NCBI GenBank assembly: GCA_002479765.1
Contig: DLOZ01000004.1
Span: 1-64,000, forward strand
Direction of reading: 5' to 3'
Length of the DNA: 64,000 bases
Source: Sphingomonadales bacterium UBA7471
GTDB lineage: Bacteria > Pseudomonadota > Alphaproteobacteria > Sphingomonadales > Sphingomonadaceae
The notes under the pieces are model-generated. The model was not told where the DNA came from. It did no database searches and was given only the letters and a program-made list of their open reading frames with translations. Position numbers and translations under genes: made by a program. Shown one piece after another: positions 32,463 to 41,092 of the stretch (positions are counted from its first letter, which is position 1; each line of letters opens with the position of its first letter).

Positions 32463-33767
32463 TTACGCTTCGTCGGGAACAATCAACGCCCGTCTGCCCC
32501 AAATGATCAGAAAGACCAATGAAGCAGAGATGAGAATGAAGGTTGCTGGCTCCCACCAGCTCAATAGGGCGACGCCGATGGCTGGCGCGAAAATATAGGC
32601 TGCGCCATTGATCGAGGCGATTTTTCCGGCGACATCGCCTTGCTCGTGCCGCCGGACAGCCAATGAGGCACCTGCGGTAAATCCCGGCCGGAACAGCCCA
32701 AAGCCCAAAGACGCAATCGCAAAGCCTGTGCTGATGCCGTAAAAATCGTGGCTAACGCCCGTTAATATGGTGCCAATCAGCGCCAGTATCGAACCCCAAA
32801 GCACGGAACTGCGTGCGGCGAGCGACAAGATCGGGATGAGGCCCCATTGCGCCAATAACGTCGCCATTGCGCCTATCAGCATGACTGAGCCACTGGCCTG
32901 CACCGCTTCCCAAGGGCGATCATGCAGCCCAAGCCGATCGCGGACGAGGAATCCGACCACGCCCAGGATGATTGCCTGCGCGTGCCCGCCAATGAGGCCC
33001 GCAACAAGCCAGGACGCCATTCTTTCATCGCGCCATGGCAAGCGGACTTCGGCATCGGGTACGGAGCCGAGCGCTTCGCCGTCCACGTCTTCGGTATCGA
33101 GCGCGTTCATCGACGCAGCATTGGGATAGGCTGCAACCGAGCCACGCGCGGCAAAGCGCGGGGTGTCATTCGGCAACTGCACATGCAAAGCGATCAGGAC
33201 AGCGACGCCAAATATCGCAAACATGATCAACGGTCCGGCAAGTCCAAAGGGCGGGAACAACAAATAATGCGCGGTCGCCGGGCCAATGACGGTGCCCACG
33301 CCGAACGACGATGCAAGCATCGACAATGCCTTCGTCCGCTCGGCGCGTTCGGTTCGTGCGGCAACATAGGCCTGAACAGCGGGCGGGGCAGCAGAACCAA
33401 AGCCGCCATACAGGCTGCGGAAGACCGCAAAGAGTATGAATGTAACGATTGGGCCGATCAGGCCGGCAAGGCCAAGCCACAAGACCAATCCGCAAAGGCC
33501 CATTGATGCGATGAAGCCAATGATGCCGACACTCATCAATTGTTTGCGGCCCCGACGGTCGGACAAGCGCGCCCATTTGGGTGCGGTGATGACCCATAAA
33601 AGTGCAGACCAGCTAAATGCGAGGCTAACCAACACGTCGGGCATGTCCAGTTCGCTTGCGATGGCCGGCAATGCCGACTGCATCGCCGTATTGCCTGCGG
33701 CGGCCACGAGCATAACGAGAAAAAGGACGACGACGCGGCTGTTGGGTATGGCCTGAACTGCGCTCAT
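32463..33767 (-). CDS. Major facilitator superfamily transporter
   Basis: The 434-residue protein has 12 hydrophobic segments and the MFS loop 2-3 motif (PKWARLSDRRGRKQLMSVG) of drug:H+ antiporters. A long soluble loop in the middle (about residues 205-250) separates the halves. The ATG at 33767 overlaps the stop of the upstream monooxygenase-like gene (ATGA). The frame is open four codons further but the overlap decides the start. The substrate is unknown; the family suggests export of a small molecule. Confidence 0.88.
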   Translation of the reverse strand: MSAVQAIPNSRVVVLFLVMLVAAAGNTAMQSALPAIASELDMPDVLVSLAFSWSALLWVITAPKWARLSDRRGRKQLMSVGIIGFIASMGLCGLVLWLGLAGLIGPIVTFILFAVFRSLYGGFGSAAPPAVQAYVAARTERAERTKALSMLASSFGVGTVIGPATAHYLLFPPFGLAGPLIMFAIFGVAVLIALHVQLPNDTPRFAARGSVAAYPNAASMNALDTEDVDGEALGSVPDAEVRLPWRDERMASWLVAGLIGGHAQAIILGVVGFLVRDRLGLHDRPWEAVQASGSVMLIGAMATLLAQWGLIPILSLAARSSVLWGSILALIGTILTGVSHDFYGISTGFAIASLGFGLFRPGFTAGASLAVRRHEQGDVAGKIASINGAAYIFAPAIGVALLSWWEPATFILISASLVFLIIWGRRALIVPDEA

Positions 33768-34087
33768 GGCTTTTTCCAATCATAGCTGCGCGTGACTTCT
33801 GCGACATGCAGGCTGTAATCGCTGTACCAAAGATCGCGTCCTGAATCGCGGATAGCGGTGTGTTCGGGGTGATCGCGCCATGCTTTTGCGCTGGCTTCAT
33901 CTGTCCAATAGCTGACGGTTATGCCAAGCCCGTCCGACCCCCGCACTGAATCCATGGCGATATATCCCTTTTGTTGCACAGCCAGCGTTTCCATCATCGC
34001 GGCCGCGCGTGCATAGCCCATAGCGTCAGCATGGGTCCGCTGCGCCACGAAAATCACTGCGATTGTTCCCCGGGGAAGCTGTGCCAT
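33764..34087 (-). CDS. Antibiotic biosynthesis monooxygenase (ABM) domain protein
   Basis: This 107-residue protein has the ferredoxin-like ABM/dabb pattern: an N-terminal strand IAVIFVAQRT, the helix MGYARAAAMMETLAVQQKGYIAMDSVRG, and SYWTDEASAKAWRDHPEHTAIRDSG. It is similar to small uncharacterised YjcC/YqjZ-type monooxygenase homologues. It is translationally coupled to the MFS transporter, so the two may handle the same small molecule. No ribosome binding site is seen, and TAATGC lies seven bases before the ATG. Confidence 0.8.
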   Translation of the reverse strand: MAQLPRGTIAVIFVAQRTHADAMGYARAAAMMETLAVQQKGYIAMDSVRGSDGLGITVSYWTDEASAKAWRDHPEHTAIRDSGRDLWYSDYSLHVAEVTRSYDWKKP

Positions 34088-34232
34088 GCCGATGGCATTA
34101 CGACCGATATGTTAGACAATGCAAGCGCGGCGGGACAGATTATTGCTTAATGCGTTTGCATAAACGGAGCCCAATCGTGACGGCCAGAAGCCCGGAACAA
34201 TTTTTGCCCTTTTCCGGGGCTGGAAAGAGAGA

Positions 34233-35414
34233 TTACCGGTTGCGCAGCAGGCTGAACTTAATCCGCCGACCGATGGTGTAGTCCACCGAGTTAACCAGAA
34301 AATATGCAATTGCAGCCTTGAACCGGCTCCAAACAGTGTCGCGGGCTTTTAACAAGACAGGCGTTTGTTCTTCGGATTGCGCGACCAGCCCATCAATCAA
34401 TGTGCGCATATACAGCGCCAGTGCATCATCCTTTATCCGGACCATGATCTCAAGATTGATGAACATGCTGCGGACGTCGAGATTGGCTGAACCAATATAC
34501 ACCGCGTCATCGATGACCATCAGCTTCATGTGGAGACGGCGCGGTTGGAATTCGTAAATCTTCGTCCGACGCCTTAGCAGGTACCGGTAGAGTAAGCGTG
34601 CCGCGGGAATGGTGGCCCCATTGTCGGTTTTGCCAGCCATGATGAGGCGCGATCCCTTGTTCCGTTTCGATACCTTCGCCAATCGGCGCAATATCGTTTG
34701 CGACGGCGAAAAATAGGCCGATGCAATGTCGAACCTTTTGCCGACCTGCAAAGACCGTTTGAACGTCAGCGCCCATGGCGAGATCCGGTTTGTCGGCCCG
34801 CCCAACAGCCATTGGACTTCGCCTATGCCCGGTCGCCATTGCCGGATAATCGACCGGATTTTACGATAACGCACCTTTCCGTCGGCCGATGCGCTTGCCA
34901 TGTCGTCGAAGTAGCGCGCCAGTCTTGGCACCTCCGGACCCGTTATAATGATGCCCAAATCTTCCCAATCATCGTCGCCTGCTCGCCCGAAATATTGATC
35001 TGTGATGTTAAATCCGCCGACCAGCGCGTGCTTGCCATCGGCTATGAGGATTTTTTGATGATTGCGGATGATATAGCCCAAGCCCTTGCGGGTGCTGAAG
35101 CAATGATAGCTTCCCCCTGCGTTCGTCAGTGGATCAAAGAAACGGTCGCTAATTTCGGCAGAGCCAAAGCTGTCGATGATCAGCTGCACCTGCACACCGC
35201 GATGTGCCGCTGCGACTAACGCCGTCCGCACGTCGCGTCCAACCGAATCATCGGCAAACATATAGAAAAACATCTGGATGGAGTGTTCCGCGACCGCGAT
35301 CAGGCGTAACACCGCATCAAGCCTGTCGTTCGGGGCATGCACCAGATGGAGCTGATGGCCAGCAACCTGAAACTGCTTTCCGGGGAACCCCGGGGTGCCT
35401 GATTGCGTTGCCAT
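34233..35414 (-). CDS. Phospholipase D family protein, cardiolipin synthase-like
   Basis: Two HKD catalytic motifs are visible in the 393-residue protein, HQKILIADGKHALVGGFN and HMKLMVIDDAVYIGSANLDVRS. This fits cardiolipin synthase type B/C enzymes, which join phosphatidylglycerol molecules or transfer phosphatidyl groups at the membrane. There are no long N-terminal TM helices. The gene lacks a Shine-Dalgarno sequence, and a TTGCCG-N17-TAAACT promoter ends five bases before its ATG. Confidence 0.87.
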   Translation of the reverse strand: MATQSGTPGFPGKQFQVAGHQLHLVHAPNDRLDAVLRLIAVAEHSIQMFFYMFADDSVGRDVRTALVAAAHRGVQVQLIIDSFGSAEISDRFFDPLTNAGGSYHCFSTRKGLGYIIRNHQKILIADGKHALVGGFNITDQYFGRAGDDDWEDLGIIITGPEVPRLARYFDDMASASADGKVRYRKIRSIIRQWRPGIGEVQWLLGGPTNRISPWALTFKRSLQVGKRFDIASAYFSPSQTILRRLAKVSKRNKGSRLIMAGKTDNGATIPAARLLYRYLLRRRTKIYEFQPRRLHMKLMVIDDAVYIGSANLDVRSMFINLEIMVRIKDDALALYMRTLIDGLVAQSEEQTPVLLKARDTVWSRFKAAIAYFLVNSVDYTIGRRIKFSLLRNR

Positions 35415-35419
35415 AACCC

Positions 35420-35448
35420 AGTTTACCGCTTTGCGGGGATTACGGCAA
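35420..35448 (-). promoter_or_regulatory. Promoter of the cls-like gene, leaderless layout
   Basis: On the minus strand: TTGCCG (35448-35443), 17-bp spacer, TAAACT (35425-35420), then GGGTT and ATG. There is no ribosome binding site between. Confidence 0.5.
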
Positions 35449-35465
35449 GCTGCCTGCCCTTTTCA

Positions 35466-35494
35466 TTGACATTTTCGCTGCTTGTCTTTAGGCG
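35466..35494 (+). promoter_or_regulatory. rpoZ promoter
   Basis: A consensus TTGACA at 35466-35471 is followed after 17 bp by TAGGCG (35489-35494), or after 16 bp by TTAGGC. rpoZ starts 40 bp further with an AGGAG ribosome binding site, so this one has a conventional leader. Confidence 0.55.
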
Positions 35495-35533
35495 CGTGCA
35501 ACTTCCCGAAATTCCGAAGAATCAGGAGCCAAG

Positions 35534-35878
35534 ATGGCACGCGTTACTGTTGAAGATTGCATCGACAAGGTCACCAACCGGTTTGACCTCGTATTACTCG
35601 CCGCCGAACGCGCGCGCGAAATCTCTGGTGGTGCTGAACTGACTGTTGATCGCGATCGCGATAAAAACCCCGTTGTGGCTTTGCGCGAAATCGCTGAAGA
35701 AACGATTCGTCCAGACCAGCTGAAAGAAGGCCTCGTGCAGTCGTTGCAGAAGGTTCAGGTGGATGAGGATGAAGAAGCCGATGAAGTCGGTTCGATCAGC
35801 CTTTCGGCAGAAGCACTTCGCCTCACGGCAGCGGCTCCTGCACGTGGCGCAGGCATGCAGCGCGATTACGACCGCTAA
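35534..35878 (+). CDS. rpoZ: RNA polymerase omega subunit
   Basis: Omega (114 residues) stabilises the beta' subunit and takes part in the ppGpp site. The N-terminal block MARVTVEDCIDKVTNRFDLVLLAAERAREI and the NPVVALREIAEETI segment are diagnostic. AGGAG precedes the start. It is monocistronic here, followed by its own terminator. Confidence 0.95.
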   Translation: MARVTVEDCIDKVTNRFDLVLLAAERAREISGGAELTVDRDRDKNPVVALREIAEETIRPDQLKEGLVQSLQKVQVDEDEEADEVGSISLSAEALRLTAAAPARGAGMQRDYDR

Positions 35879-35903
35879 TATCGCGCACATATATTGAAGA
35901 AAG

Positions 35904-35932
35904 AGGCCCGGCTTGTCCGGGCCTTTTCTTTT
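35904..35932 (+). terminator. Terminator after rpoZ
   Basis: An 8-bp perfect stem AGGCCCGG/CCGGGCCT (35904-35911, 35917-35924) with a CTTGT loop is followed by TTTCTTTT. Confidence 0.88.
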
Positions 35933-35959
35933 GGCATTTGATTGCGCCGCTGATACAAA
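35931..35959 (+). promoter_or_regulatory. Promoter of the DUF3667 gene, leaderless layout
   Basis: TTGGCA (35931-35936), 17-bp spacer and TACAAA (35954-35959), then AGCCAG and ATG. It starts in the T tract of the rpoZ terminator, an economical arrangement. Confidence 0.5.
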
Positions 35960-35965
35960 AGCCAG

Positions 35966-37054
35966 ATGAGTGGGGAATTGGCAGCCGCAGCAGACATCAT
36001 CACGGGCGCCGCAGTCGCACGCGCTGTTGAGCCGGATGCGGGCGAGGGCAAAGCTCCATCTGATATCTGCCTGAACTGCGGCACGGCCCTCCATGGACCA
36101 CATTGCCATATATGCGGCCAAAAGGCGAAGGCGCACCGCACATTGAGTGCGTTTGGTCACGATATCCTGCACAGTGTTCTGCATTTCGATGGCAAGATTT
36201 GGCGGACATTGCCTATGCTGTTCTGGAAGCCCGGGGAGTTAACGCGGCGCTATGTCCATGGTGAGCGCGCCAAATTTGTGTCTCCACTCGCGCTGTTTCT
36301 ATTTTCCGTGTTCCTGACCTTTGCGGCATTTAACTGGATGTCGCATGGCAGCAAAGGCGCTGTCGATTTGGGCGCTGGAACCACCAAAGCAGAGGTCGCT
36401 ACGCCCGAATTTGCGGCCGAACAACGCAAATTGCGGGACGATATCGCCCGGCTGGAAAAGGACGTTCTTGCGGCCCGTAAAGCAGGCAAGCCGACGCAAG
36501 CGTTGGAGCAAGAGCTGAAATCCGACAGGCTGGGCCTGAAGCTCATGGGAACCGCGGCGAACAGCTTCGGCAACGGAACCAATGACGCCGACGGGTACCA
36601 ATTTACCGACTTGGAATTTCCGGGCGCAGCCTATTTGAACACAGCAGCGGAAACGGCGAAGAAAAATCCGCAGCTGCTTTTTTATAAGATGCAATCCAAT
36701 GCCTATAAATACAGCTGGGCACTTATTCCGATATCGGTTCCCTTTGTCTGGCTGCTGTTTTTCTGGCGCCGGCGGTTCAAGATGTTCGATCACGCAGTGT
36801 TCGTGACCTATTCACTGACCTTCATGATGTTGCTTGGCCTGATTTGCGGGATATTGATCAGCTTTGGCCCGACAGAAACCATCGGCGGATTGTTGCTCAC
36901 ATTTTACCCGCCCATTCACATGTACCGGCAATTGCATCAGGCATATGAAACGTCGCGTTTTGGCGCCTTTTGGCGGATGTGCTTGTTATCCGTCTTTGCC
37001 ATGACCGCGCTGACGTTATTTGCCGTGCTCGTTGTCGCCATCGGTGTTAGCTGA
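35966..37054 (+). CDS. DUF3667 family membrane protein with zinc ribbon
   Basis: The 362-residue protein has an N-terminal zinc ribbon (Cys35, Cys38, Cys47, Cys50: CLNC and CHIC). The conserved block LHFDGKIWRTLPMLFWKPGELTRRYVHGERAKFVSPLALFLFSVFL follows, with a first TM. A soluble helical stretch (about 125-220) leads into three or four further TM segments. The family is widespread in Bacteroidetes and sphingomonads and has no established function. It is convergent with the gene at 37197. Confidence 0.82.
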   Translation: MSGELAAAADIITGAAVARAVEPDAGEGKAPSDICLNCGTALHGPHCHICGQKAKAHRTLSAFGHDILHSVLHFDGKIWRTLPMLFWKPGELTRRYVHGERAKFVSPLALFLFSVFLTFAAFNWMSHGSKGAVDLGAGTTKAEVATPEFAAEQRKLRDDIARLEKDVLAARKAGKPTQALEQELKSDRLGLKLMGTAANSFGNGTNDADGYQFTDLEFPGAAYLNTAAETAKKNPQLLFYKMQSNAYKYSWALIPISVPFVWLLFFWRRRFKMFDHAVFVTYSLTFMMLLGLICGILISFGPTETIGGLLLTFYPPIHMYRQLHQAYETSRFGAFWRMCLLSVFAMTALTLFAVLVVAIGVS

Positions 37055-37196
37055 CAATATAGGCATTTTGATTTTCCTGCTTTCAAAATAGGGCGCGACA
37101 ATTGCGGTCCGCACACCATGCTCCAACAGTTCGAACAGCAGCCCGACCCGCCCGATGCATCGCAATGTATCGACATGCGGGCTCTGCTCCGGCTGC

Positions 37197-37574
37197 TTAT
37201 GTGCAGGGATAACGCTTCTTCATAAAATCGGCTGTCGCGGCGGTGACTGATATTCCCGACCGTGCAGAAGCTGGATATGTCCGCAAATGCGCGAGAAATT
37301 CATCGGACTTCAAAGTAGCCTTGGCAGGGGGGCAGCTATGCGGCGTGCGCTTCTGCGCCAAATCCATCCTGATCTGCTTTCGATATGCCGCGCCAGCTGC
37401 CTTCGCTTCGGATTGAAGTAACTGAATGTCCGAAGAACCAAGGGCCAAAATACCCTTCGCTTTCAGGGCATCAGCTTTTGCGAGGAACGTGCTGATGTTC
37501 ATATCACCGGGGGCGGCGGTAGCCGGTGCCGTTAGCAATGCTGCTGCCGCCAGAATTACAGAATTTCGGTTCAA
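37197..37574 (-). CDS. Secreted cysteine-pair protein, copy A (Rap1a/Tai-like, tentative)
   Basis: The start is TTG at 37574 with a strong AGGAGG nine bases upstream, giving 125 residues with a signal peptide (NSVILAAAALLTAPATAA). The mature part has FLAKADALKAKGILALGSSDI and, near the end, SCPPAKATLKSDEFLAHLRTYP and FMKKRYPC. The same skeleton occurs in the adjacent gene, so they are tandem paralogues. The C-P...L...P...A...(Y/F)PC pattern is reminiscent of the Rap1a/Tai immunity protein family, but the match is by eye only and no type VI secretion genes are near. Confidence 0.65.
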   Translation of the reverse strand: MNRNSVILAAAALLTAPATAAPGDMNISTFLAKADALKAKGILALGSSDIQLLQSEAKAAGAAYRKQIRMDLAQKRTPHSCPPAKATLKSDEFLAHLRTYPASARSGISVTAATADFMKKRYPCT

Positions 37575-37659
37575 TTCGGATATCCTCCTGTGCGATGTAG
37601 GAAATAATTGTGGCGAAGTGGCCCGCATGCGACAGAATGAGGTGGCGTCTCGGTTCGGC

Positions 37660-38019
37660 CTAACAAGGGAAACGACGTATCACGATTTCCCGCCATGCGT
37701 CCCGAACGGTTTGAATGCGCCTGCGTTCTTGGGGAATGCTCGCGAAACCCTCCAGAAATTGCTCGGCGGTCAGACGGTATTTTTTGGGTGCGCAAAACAA
37801 TGGCTTGCCCGCAGCATGCGCTTGTTCATTTTCTGCTTTAACGGAAGCTGCTGCCGCTTGAAACAGCTGTGCCATCGGCTTGATCTCTTTTGAAAATACC
37901 GCACCCATGCCCTTTTTCTTAAGGGCGAGCGCCTTCACATAAAATGTTTCCGCATCCATGGCTTGGGCGGGAACGGCACACAATAGTGCACCGCTGGCAA
38001 TCAGCACGGCGAACTTCAT
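37660..38019 (-). CDS. Secreted cysteine-pair protein, copy B (Rap1a/Tai-like, tentative)
   Basis: A 119-residue protein with signal peptide MKFAVLIASGALLCAVPAQA. The mature part has FYVKALALKKKGMGAVFSKEI, then FCAPKKYRLTAEQFLEGFASIP and, at the C-terminus, IVIRRFPC. It aligns along its length with the gene at 37197. Two conserved Cys probably form a disulfide in the periplasm. Copies A and B are 85 bp apart in the same direction. Confidence 0.68.
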   Translation of the reverse strand: MKFAVLIASGALLCAVPAQAMDAETFYVKALALKKKGMGAVFSKEIKPMAQLFQAAAASVKAENEQAHAAGKPLFCAPKKYRLTAEQFLEGFASIPQERRRIQTVRDAWREIVIRRFPC

Positions 38020-38084
38020 ATTTGCGACCTCAACTCTCTCGTCAACCGGATTAGAGCGTTGAGTTTATCTTGCAAAGATGAAAA

Positions 38085-40031
38085 TCAGACGCCTTGCGGC
38101 GTCACGTCACCCACAGACGATGATTTGCGACGGCCAGCCTTTGGAATGGCCGTGCCCACAGTGGGGACGGACGATGGTTGCGCAACCTTGCCATCGTCGC
38201 GTTCGAATTTGCCGGTTTCAAGCAGCTGCTTGATTTCGTCACCGGACAAGGTTTCGAACTCCAAAAGCGCGTTGGCCAGGAGATGAAGTTGCTTGTTGTG
38301 CTTTTTCAAAAGGTCGGTCGCACGTTTATGGCCGCCCTCAACCAGCTTACGAATTTCCGCATCAATCTTGCGTGCTGTCTCGTCCGACATCGCCGACCGC
38401 TGCGACATGCCATAGCCAAGATAACCGTCCTGCCGCTCTTCATATTGCAGCGGGCCCATTTCGTCCGACATGCCCCATTGGGTCACCATGTCGCGCGCAA
38501 GGCTCGTGGCATATTGGATATCGCTTGAGGCACCGGAGCTAACCTTGTCATAACCGAAGATCAGCTCTTCTGCCACGCGGCCACCCATTGATACCGACAG
38601 GTTGGCGTGCATCTTGTCGCGATGATAGCTGTAATTATCACGCTCGGGCAGGCGCATGACCATCCCCAAAGCGCGACCGCGCGGAATGATGGTCGCCTTA
38701 TGGATGGGGTCCGACGCCGCTTCATGGATTGAAACAATCGCATGTCCGGCTTCGTGATAGGCGGTCATTTTCTTTTCGTCTTCGGTCATGACCATCGACT
38801 TACGCTCGGTGCCCATCATCACCTTGTCTTTCGCGTCCTCAAATTCGCGCATAGCCACCAGGCGTTTGCCACGGCGCGCAGCCAACAAGGCCGCTTCGTT
38901 GACGAGGTTCGCAAGGTCAGCGCCGGAGAAACCGGGCGTACCGCGTGCAATGACGCGGCCATCGACATCAGGTGCCAAGGGCACTTTCTTCATATGCACA
39001 TCGAGGATCTTTACGCGGCCATCAATGTCAGGACGCGGCACGACGACTTGCCTGTCGAAACGACCGGGACGCAGCAGGGCAGGGTCGAGCACGTCGGGAC
39101 GGTTTGTGGCGGCAACGATGATGATGCCTTCATTTGCCTCAAACCCATCCATTTCAACCAGAAGCTGGTTCAGCGTCTGTTCGCGCTCGTCATTCTGGTT
39201 GCCAAGACCAGCGCCACGGCTGCGACCGACGGCATCGATTTCGTCGATGAAGACGATGCACGGTGCGTTCTTCTTTGCCTGTTCAAACATGTCGCGCACG
39301 CGGCTCGCGCCAACGCCGACAAACATTTCAACGAAGTCGGAACCCGAAATCGAGAAAAATGGAACGCCTGCTTCACCTGCAATTGCGCGGGCGAGCAACG
39401 TTTTACCTGTACCGGGCGAACCGACGAGCAATGCGCCCTTGGGAATTTTGCCGCCCAGACGGCTGAACTTCTGCGGGTCTTTCAAAAACTCTACGATTTC
39501 CTGAAGCTCTTCACGCGCTTCATCAATGCCGGCAACGTCTTCAAAAGTAACCCTGCCATGCTTTTCGGTCAGCAGCTTTGCCTTGGACTTACCAAAGCCC
39601 ATCGCGCCGCCAGCACCGCCGCCCTTTTGCATTTGGCGCAAAACGAAAAATGCGATGCCCAAGATGAGCAAGAATGGCAGTGCCTGATATATGAGGAGTA
39701 GCAGCAGGCTTGGCTGTTCCGCAGTTTTCACTTCAACCACTACGCCTTTTTCAGCAAGCAATGGGGGAAGGCTGGAGTCATTCGGCAGCGGCACCGTTGC
39801 GAAGGTTTCATCATTCTGAAACTTGCCATTGATCCGGTCCGGCGCGATGGCAACATACTTAACTTCGCCCGCTTCAACTTTGTCGCGGAATGACGAATAT
39901 GTAATGCCGTTGGTCGGCGTGGATGAGCCGTTGAAAATGGAGGCGACGACCAGAAGCGCCACAATGATCGCCGACCAGATGGCCATATTCCGCAGCATCG
40001 GGTTGCTCTTTGGTTCCTGCTCGTCGTTCAT
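38085..40031 (-). CDS. ftsH: ATP-dependent zinc metalloprotease FtsH
   Basis: FtsH is the membrane AAA+ protease for membrane and regulatory proteins. The 648-residue sequence has an N-terminal TM (WSAIIVALLVVASIF), a periplasmic part and a second TM (LPFLLILGIAFFVL). The AAA domain has Walker A GSPGTGKT, Walker B CIVFIDEID and the second region of homology NRPDVLDPALLRPGRFDR. The zinc site is HEAGHA, with a downstream Asp-containing block. Two adjacent ATG codons (40034 and 40031) are possible; AAGG lies upstream. It is last in the cpoB-tilS-ftsH direction and is preceded by a 7-bp hairpin (40052-40072). Confidence 0.95.
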   Translation of the reverse strand: MNDEQEPKSNPMLRNMAIWSAIIVALLVVASIFNGSSTPTNGITYSSFRDKVEAGEVKYVAIAPDRINGKFQNDETFATVPLPNDSSLPPLLAEKGVVVEVKTAEQPSLLLLLIYQALPFLLILGIAFFVLRQMQKGGGAGGAMGFGKSKAKLLTEKHGRVTFEDVAGIDEAREELQEIVEFLKDPQKFSRLGGKIPKGALLVGSPGTGKTLLARAIAGEAGVPFFSISGSDFVEMFVGVGASRVRDMFEQAKKNAPCIVFIDEIDAVGRSRGAGLGNQNDEREQTLNQLLVEMDGFEANEGIIIVAATNRPDVLDPALLRPGRFDRQVVVPRPDIDGRVKILDVHMKKVPLAPDVDGRVIARGTPGFSGADLANLVNEAALLAARRGKRLVAMREFEDAKDKVMMGTERKSMVMTEDEKKMTAYHEAGHAIVSIHEAASDPIHKATIIPRGRALGMVMRLPERDNYSYHRDKMHANLSVSMGGRVAEELIFGYDKVSSGASSDIQYATSLARDMVTQWGMSDEMGPLQYEERQDGYLGYGMSQRSAMSDETARKIDAEIRKLVEGGHKRATDLLKKHNKQLHLLANALLEFETLSGDEIKQLLETGKFERDDGKVAQPSSVPTVGTAIPKAGRRKSSSVGDVTPQGV

Positions 40032-40144
40032 CATCACTGCCTTGATTTCAGCTCCGCGCCAAATACGCGGAGATAATGCTGCAATGTAGGTGCGATTATG
40101 TGAATGGCAATATAGCGATTGGCAAAATTCCAGCCGGTGTAAAC

Positions 40145-41092
40145 TTAGTTCCGCCGCGGCGGTGCCATGGTAAACCGCCAATTGTCGCCACCTTCGCATT
40201 TGACAGCACCCATGGTGGCGGTGCGCCCGTCCGAAAGTTCGGAAAGCAAGCGGTCAATGGCATCGCCGCGCGGGCTCAGTTCGGGCTCCATCAGCTGCAG
40301 GCAATGGATCAACAGGCGGCGTTGTATCTCACGCGGGACATTGCGTGCATCGCAGATGATAGCATCCGTTTCGCGCCGAACCCTCTCTTGCGTGAGTGTC
40401 TCGGTCATCCAATTCAGCGCTTCTGAGGCATCGGCCATGGCGCTGGCGGTGCGTCCGGCGCGCTCGGCGCGAAAGGGGTGCTGGGTGTTCGCCAGCCAAT
40501 TACGCATCGCGACCCGTTCAAAGTCGGTATTTGCGTTACTGGGGTCCTCCACCGGATTGAGCCCAGCGGCCGCGCAAATGGACATCAACTCGTCCTTCGT
40601 GAACCCTAATAAGGGGCGCAGTATGTTACCATTTTTCGACCGGATAGCCGATAGCCCGTCAACGCCGCTGCCGCGCGCAAGCCGCATTAATATGGTTTCA
40701 AGCTGATCATCGGCATGGTGGGCGGTGGCGATATAACGACAATCATGCTGCTCTGCCGCCTGCGTCAACAATGCGTATCTTGCGGCTCGTGCAGCGGATT
40801 GAATATTTCCGCTGATTTTTTCGGCAGGCGACAAAATGACGTGCGGCACATGCATGTCTTTGCACATGCGCTGCACATATTGTGCCTCTTCGGCAGATTC
40901 TGGCCTTAACGCATGATCGACCGTCGCCGCGACGACGCGATCGGGCATGGTTTTGTGCAACAATACAAGCAGTGCCAAGCTGTCGGGCCCGCCGGATACC
41001 GCGCACAATATGCGCGCGCCGTCAGGGATATGCATCGCATTTACCGCGCCGTTAAAACGGTCGAGAAGCGCAGCGTCGACGGTTACTTGCAC
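40145..41092 (-). CDS. tilS: tRNA(Ile)-lysidine synthetase
   Basis: TilS adds lysine to C34 of the CAU-anticodon isoleucine tRNA. The 315-residue protein has the PP-loop SGGPDSLALLVLL, VDHALRPESAEEAQYVQRMC and the family motif ATAHHADDQLETILMRLARGSGVDGL. The C-terminal region is shorter than in E. coli TilS. The gene overlaps the end of cpoB by 10 nt and precedes ftsH by 110 bp; tilS-ftsH adjacency is common in bacteria. Confidence 0.92.
   Translation of the reverse strand: MQVTVDAALLDRFNGAVNAMHIPDGARILCAVSGGPDSLALLVLLHKTMPDRVVAATVDHALRPESAEEAQYVQRMCKDMHVPHVILSPAEKISGNIQSAARAARYALLTQAAEQHDCRYIATAHHADDQLETILMRLARGSGVDGLSAIRSKNGNILRPLLGFTKDELMSICAAAGLNPVEDPSNANTDFERVAMRNWLANTQHPFRAERAGRTASAMADASEALNWMTETLTQERVRRETDAIICDARNVPREIQRRLLIHCLQLMEPELSPRGDAIDRLLSELSDGRTATMGAVKCEGGDNWRFTMAPPRRN

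Noticed and set aside
34088..34232. Possible terminator (AGCCCGG/CCGGGGCT) after the cls-like gene
   Set aside because: The stem is imperfect, the loop long and no T tract follows on the relevant strand.
36937..37176. Short Cys-rich frame on the minus strand at the DUF3667 end
   Set aside because: It overlaps the real gene end and a convergent gap, has no ribosome binding site and no conserved pattern.
38742..39701. Open frame opposite ftsH
   Set aside because: Shadow of the highly biased ftsH codons; the ftsH frame has full catalytic motifs.
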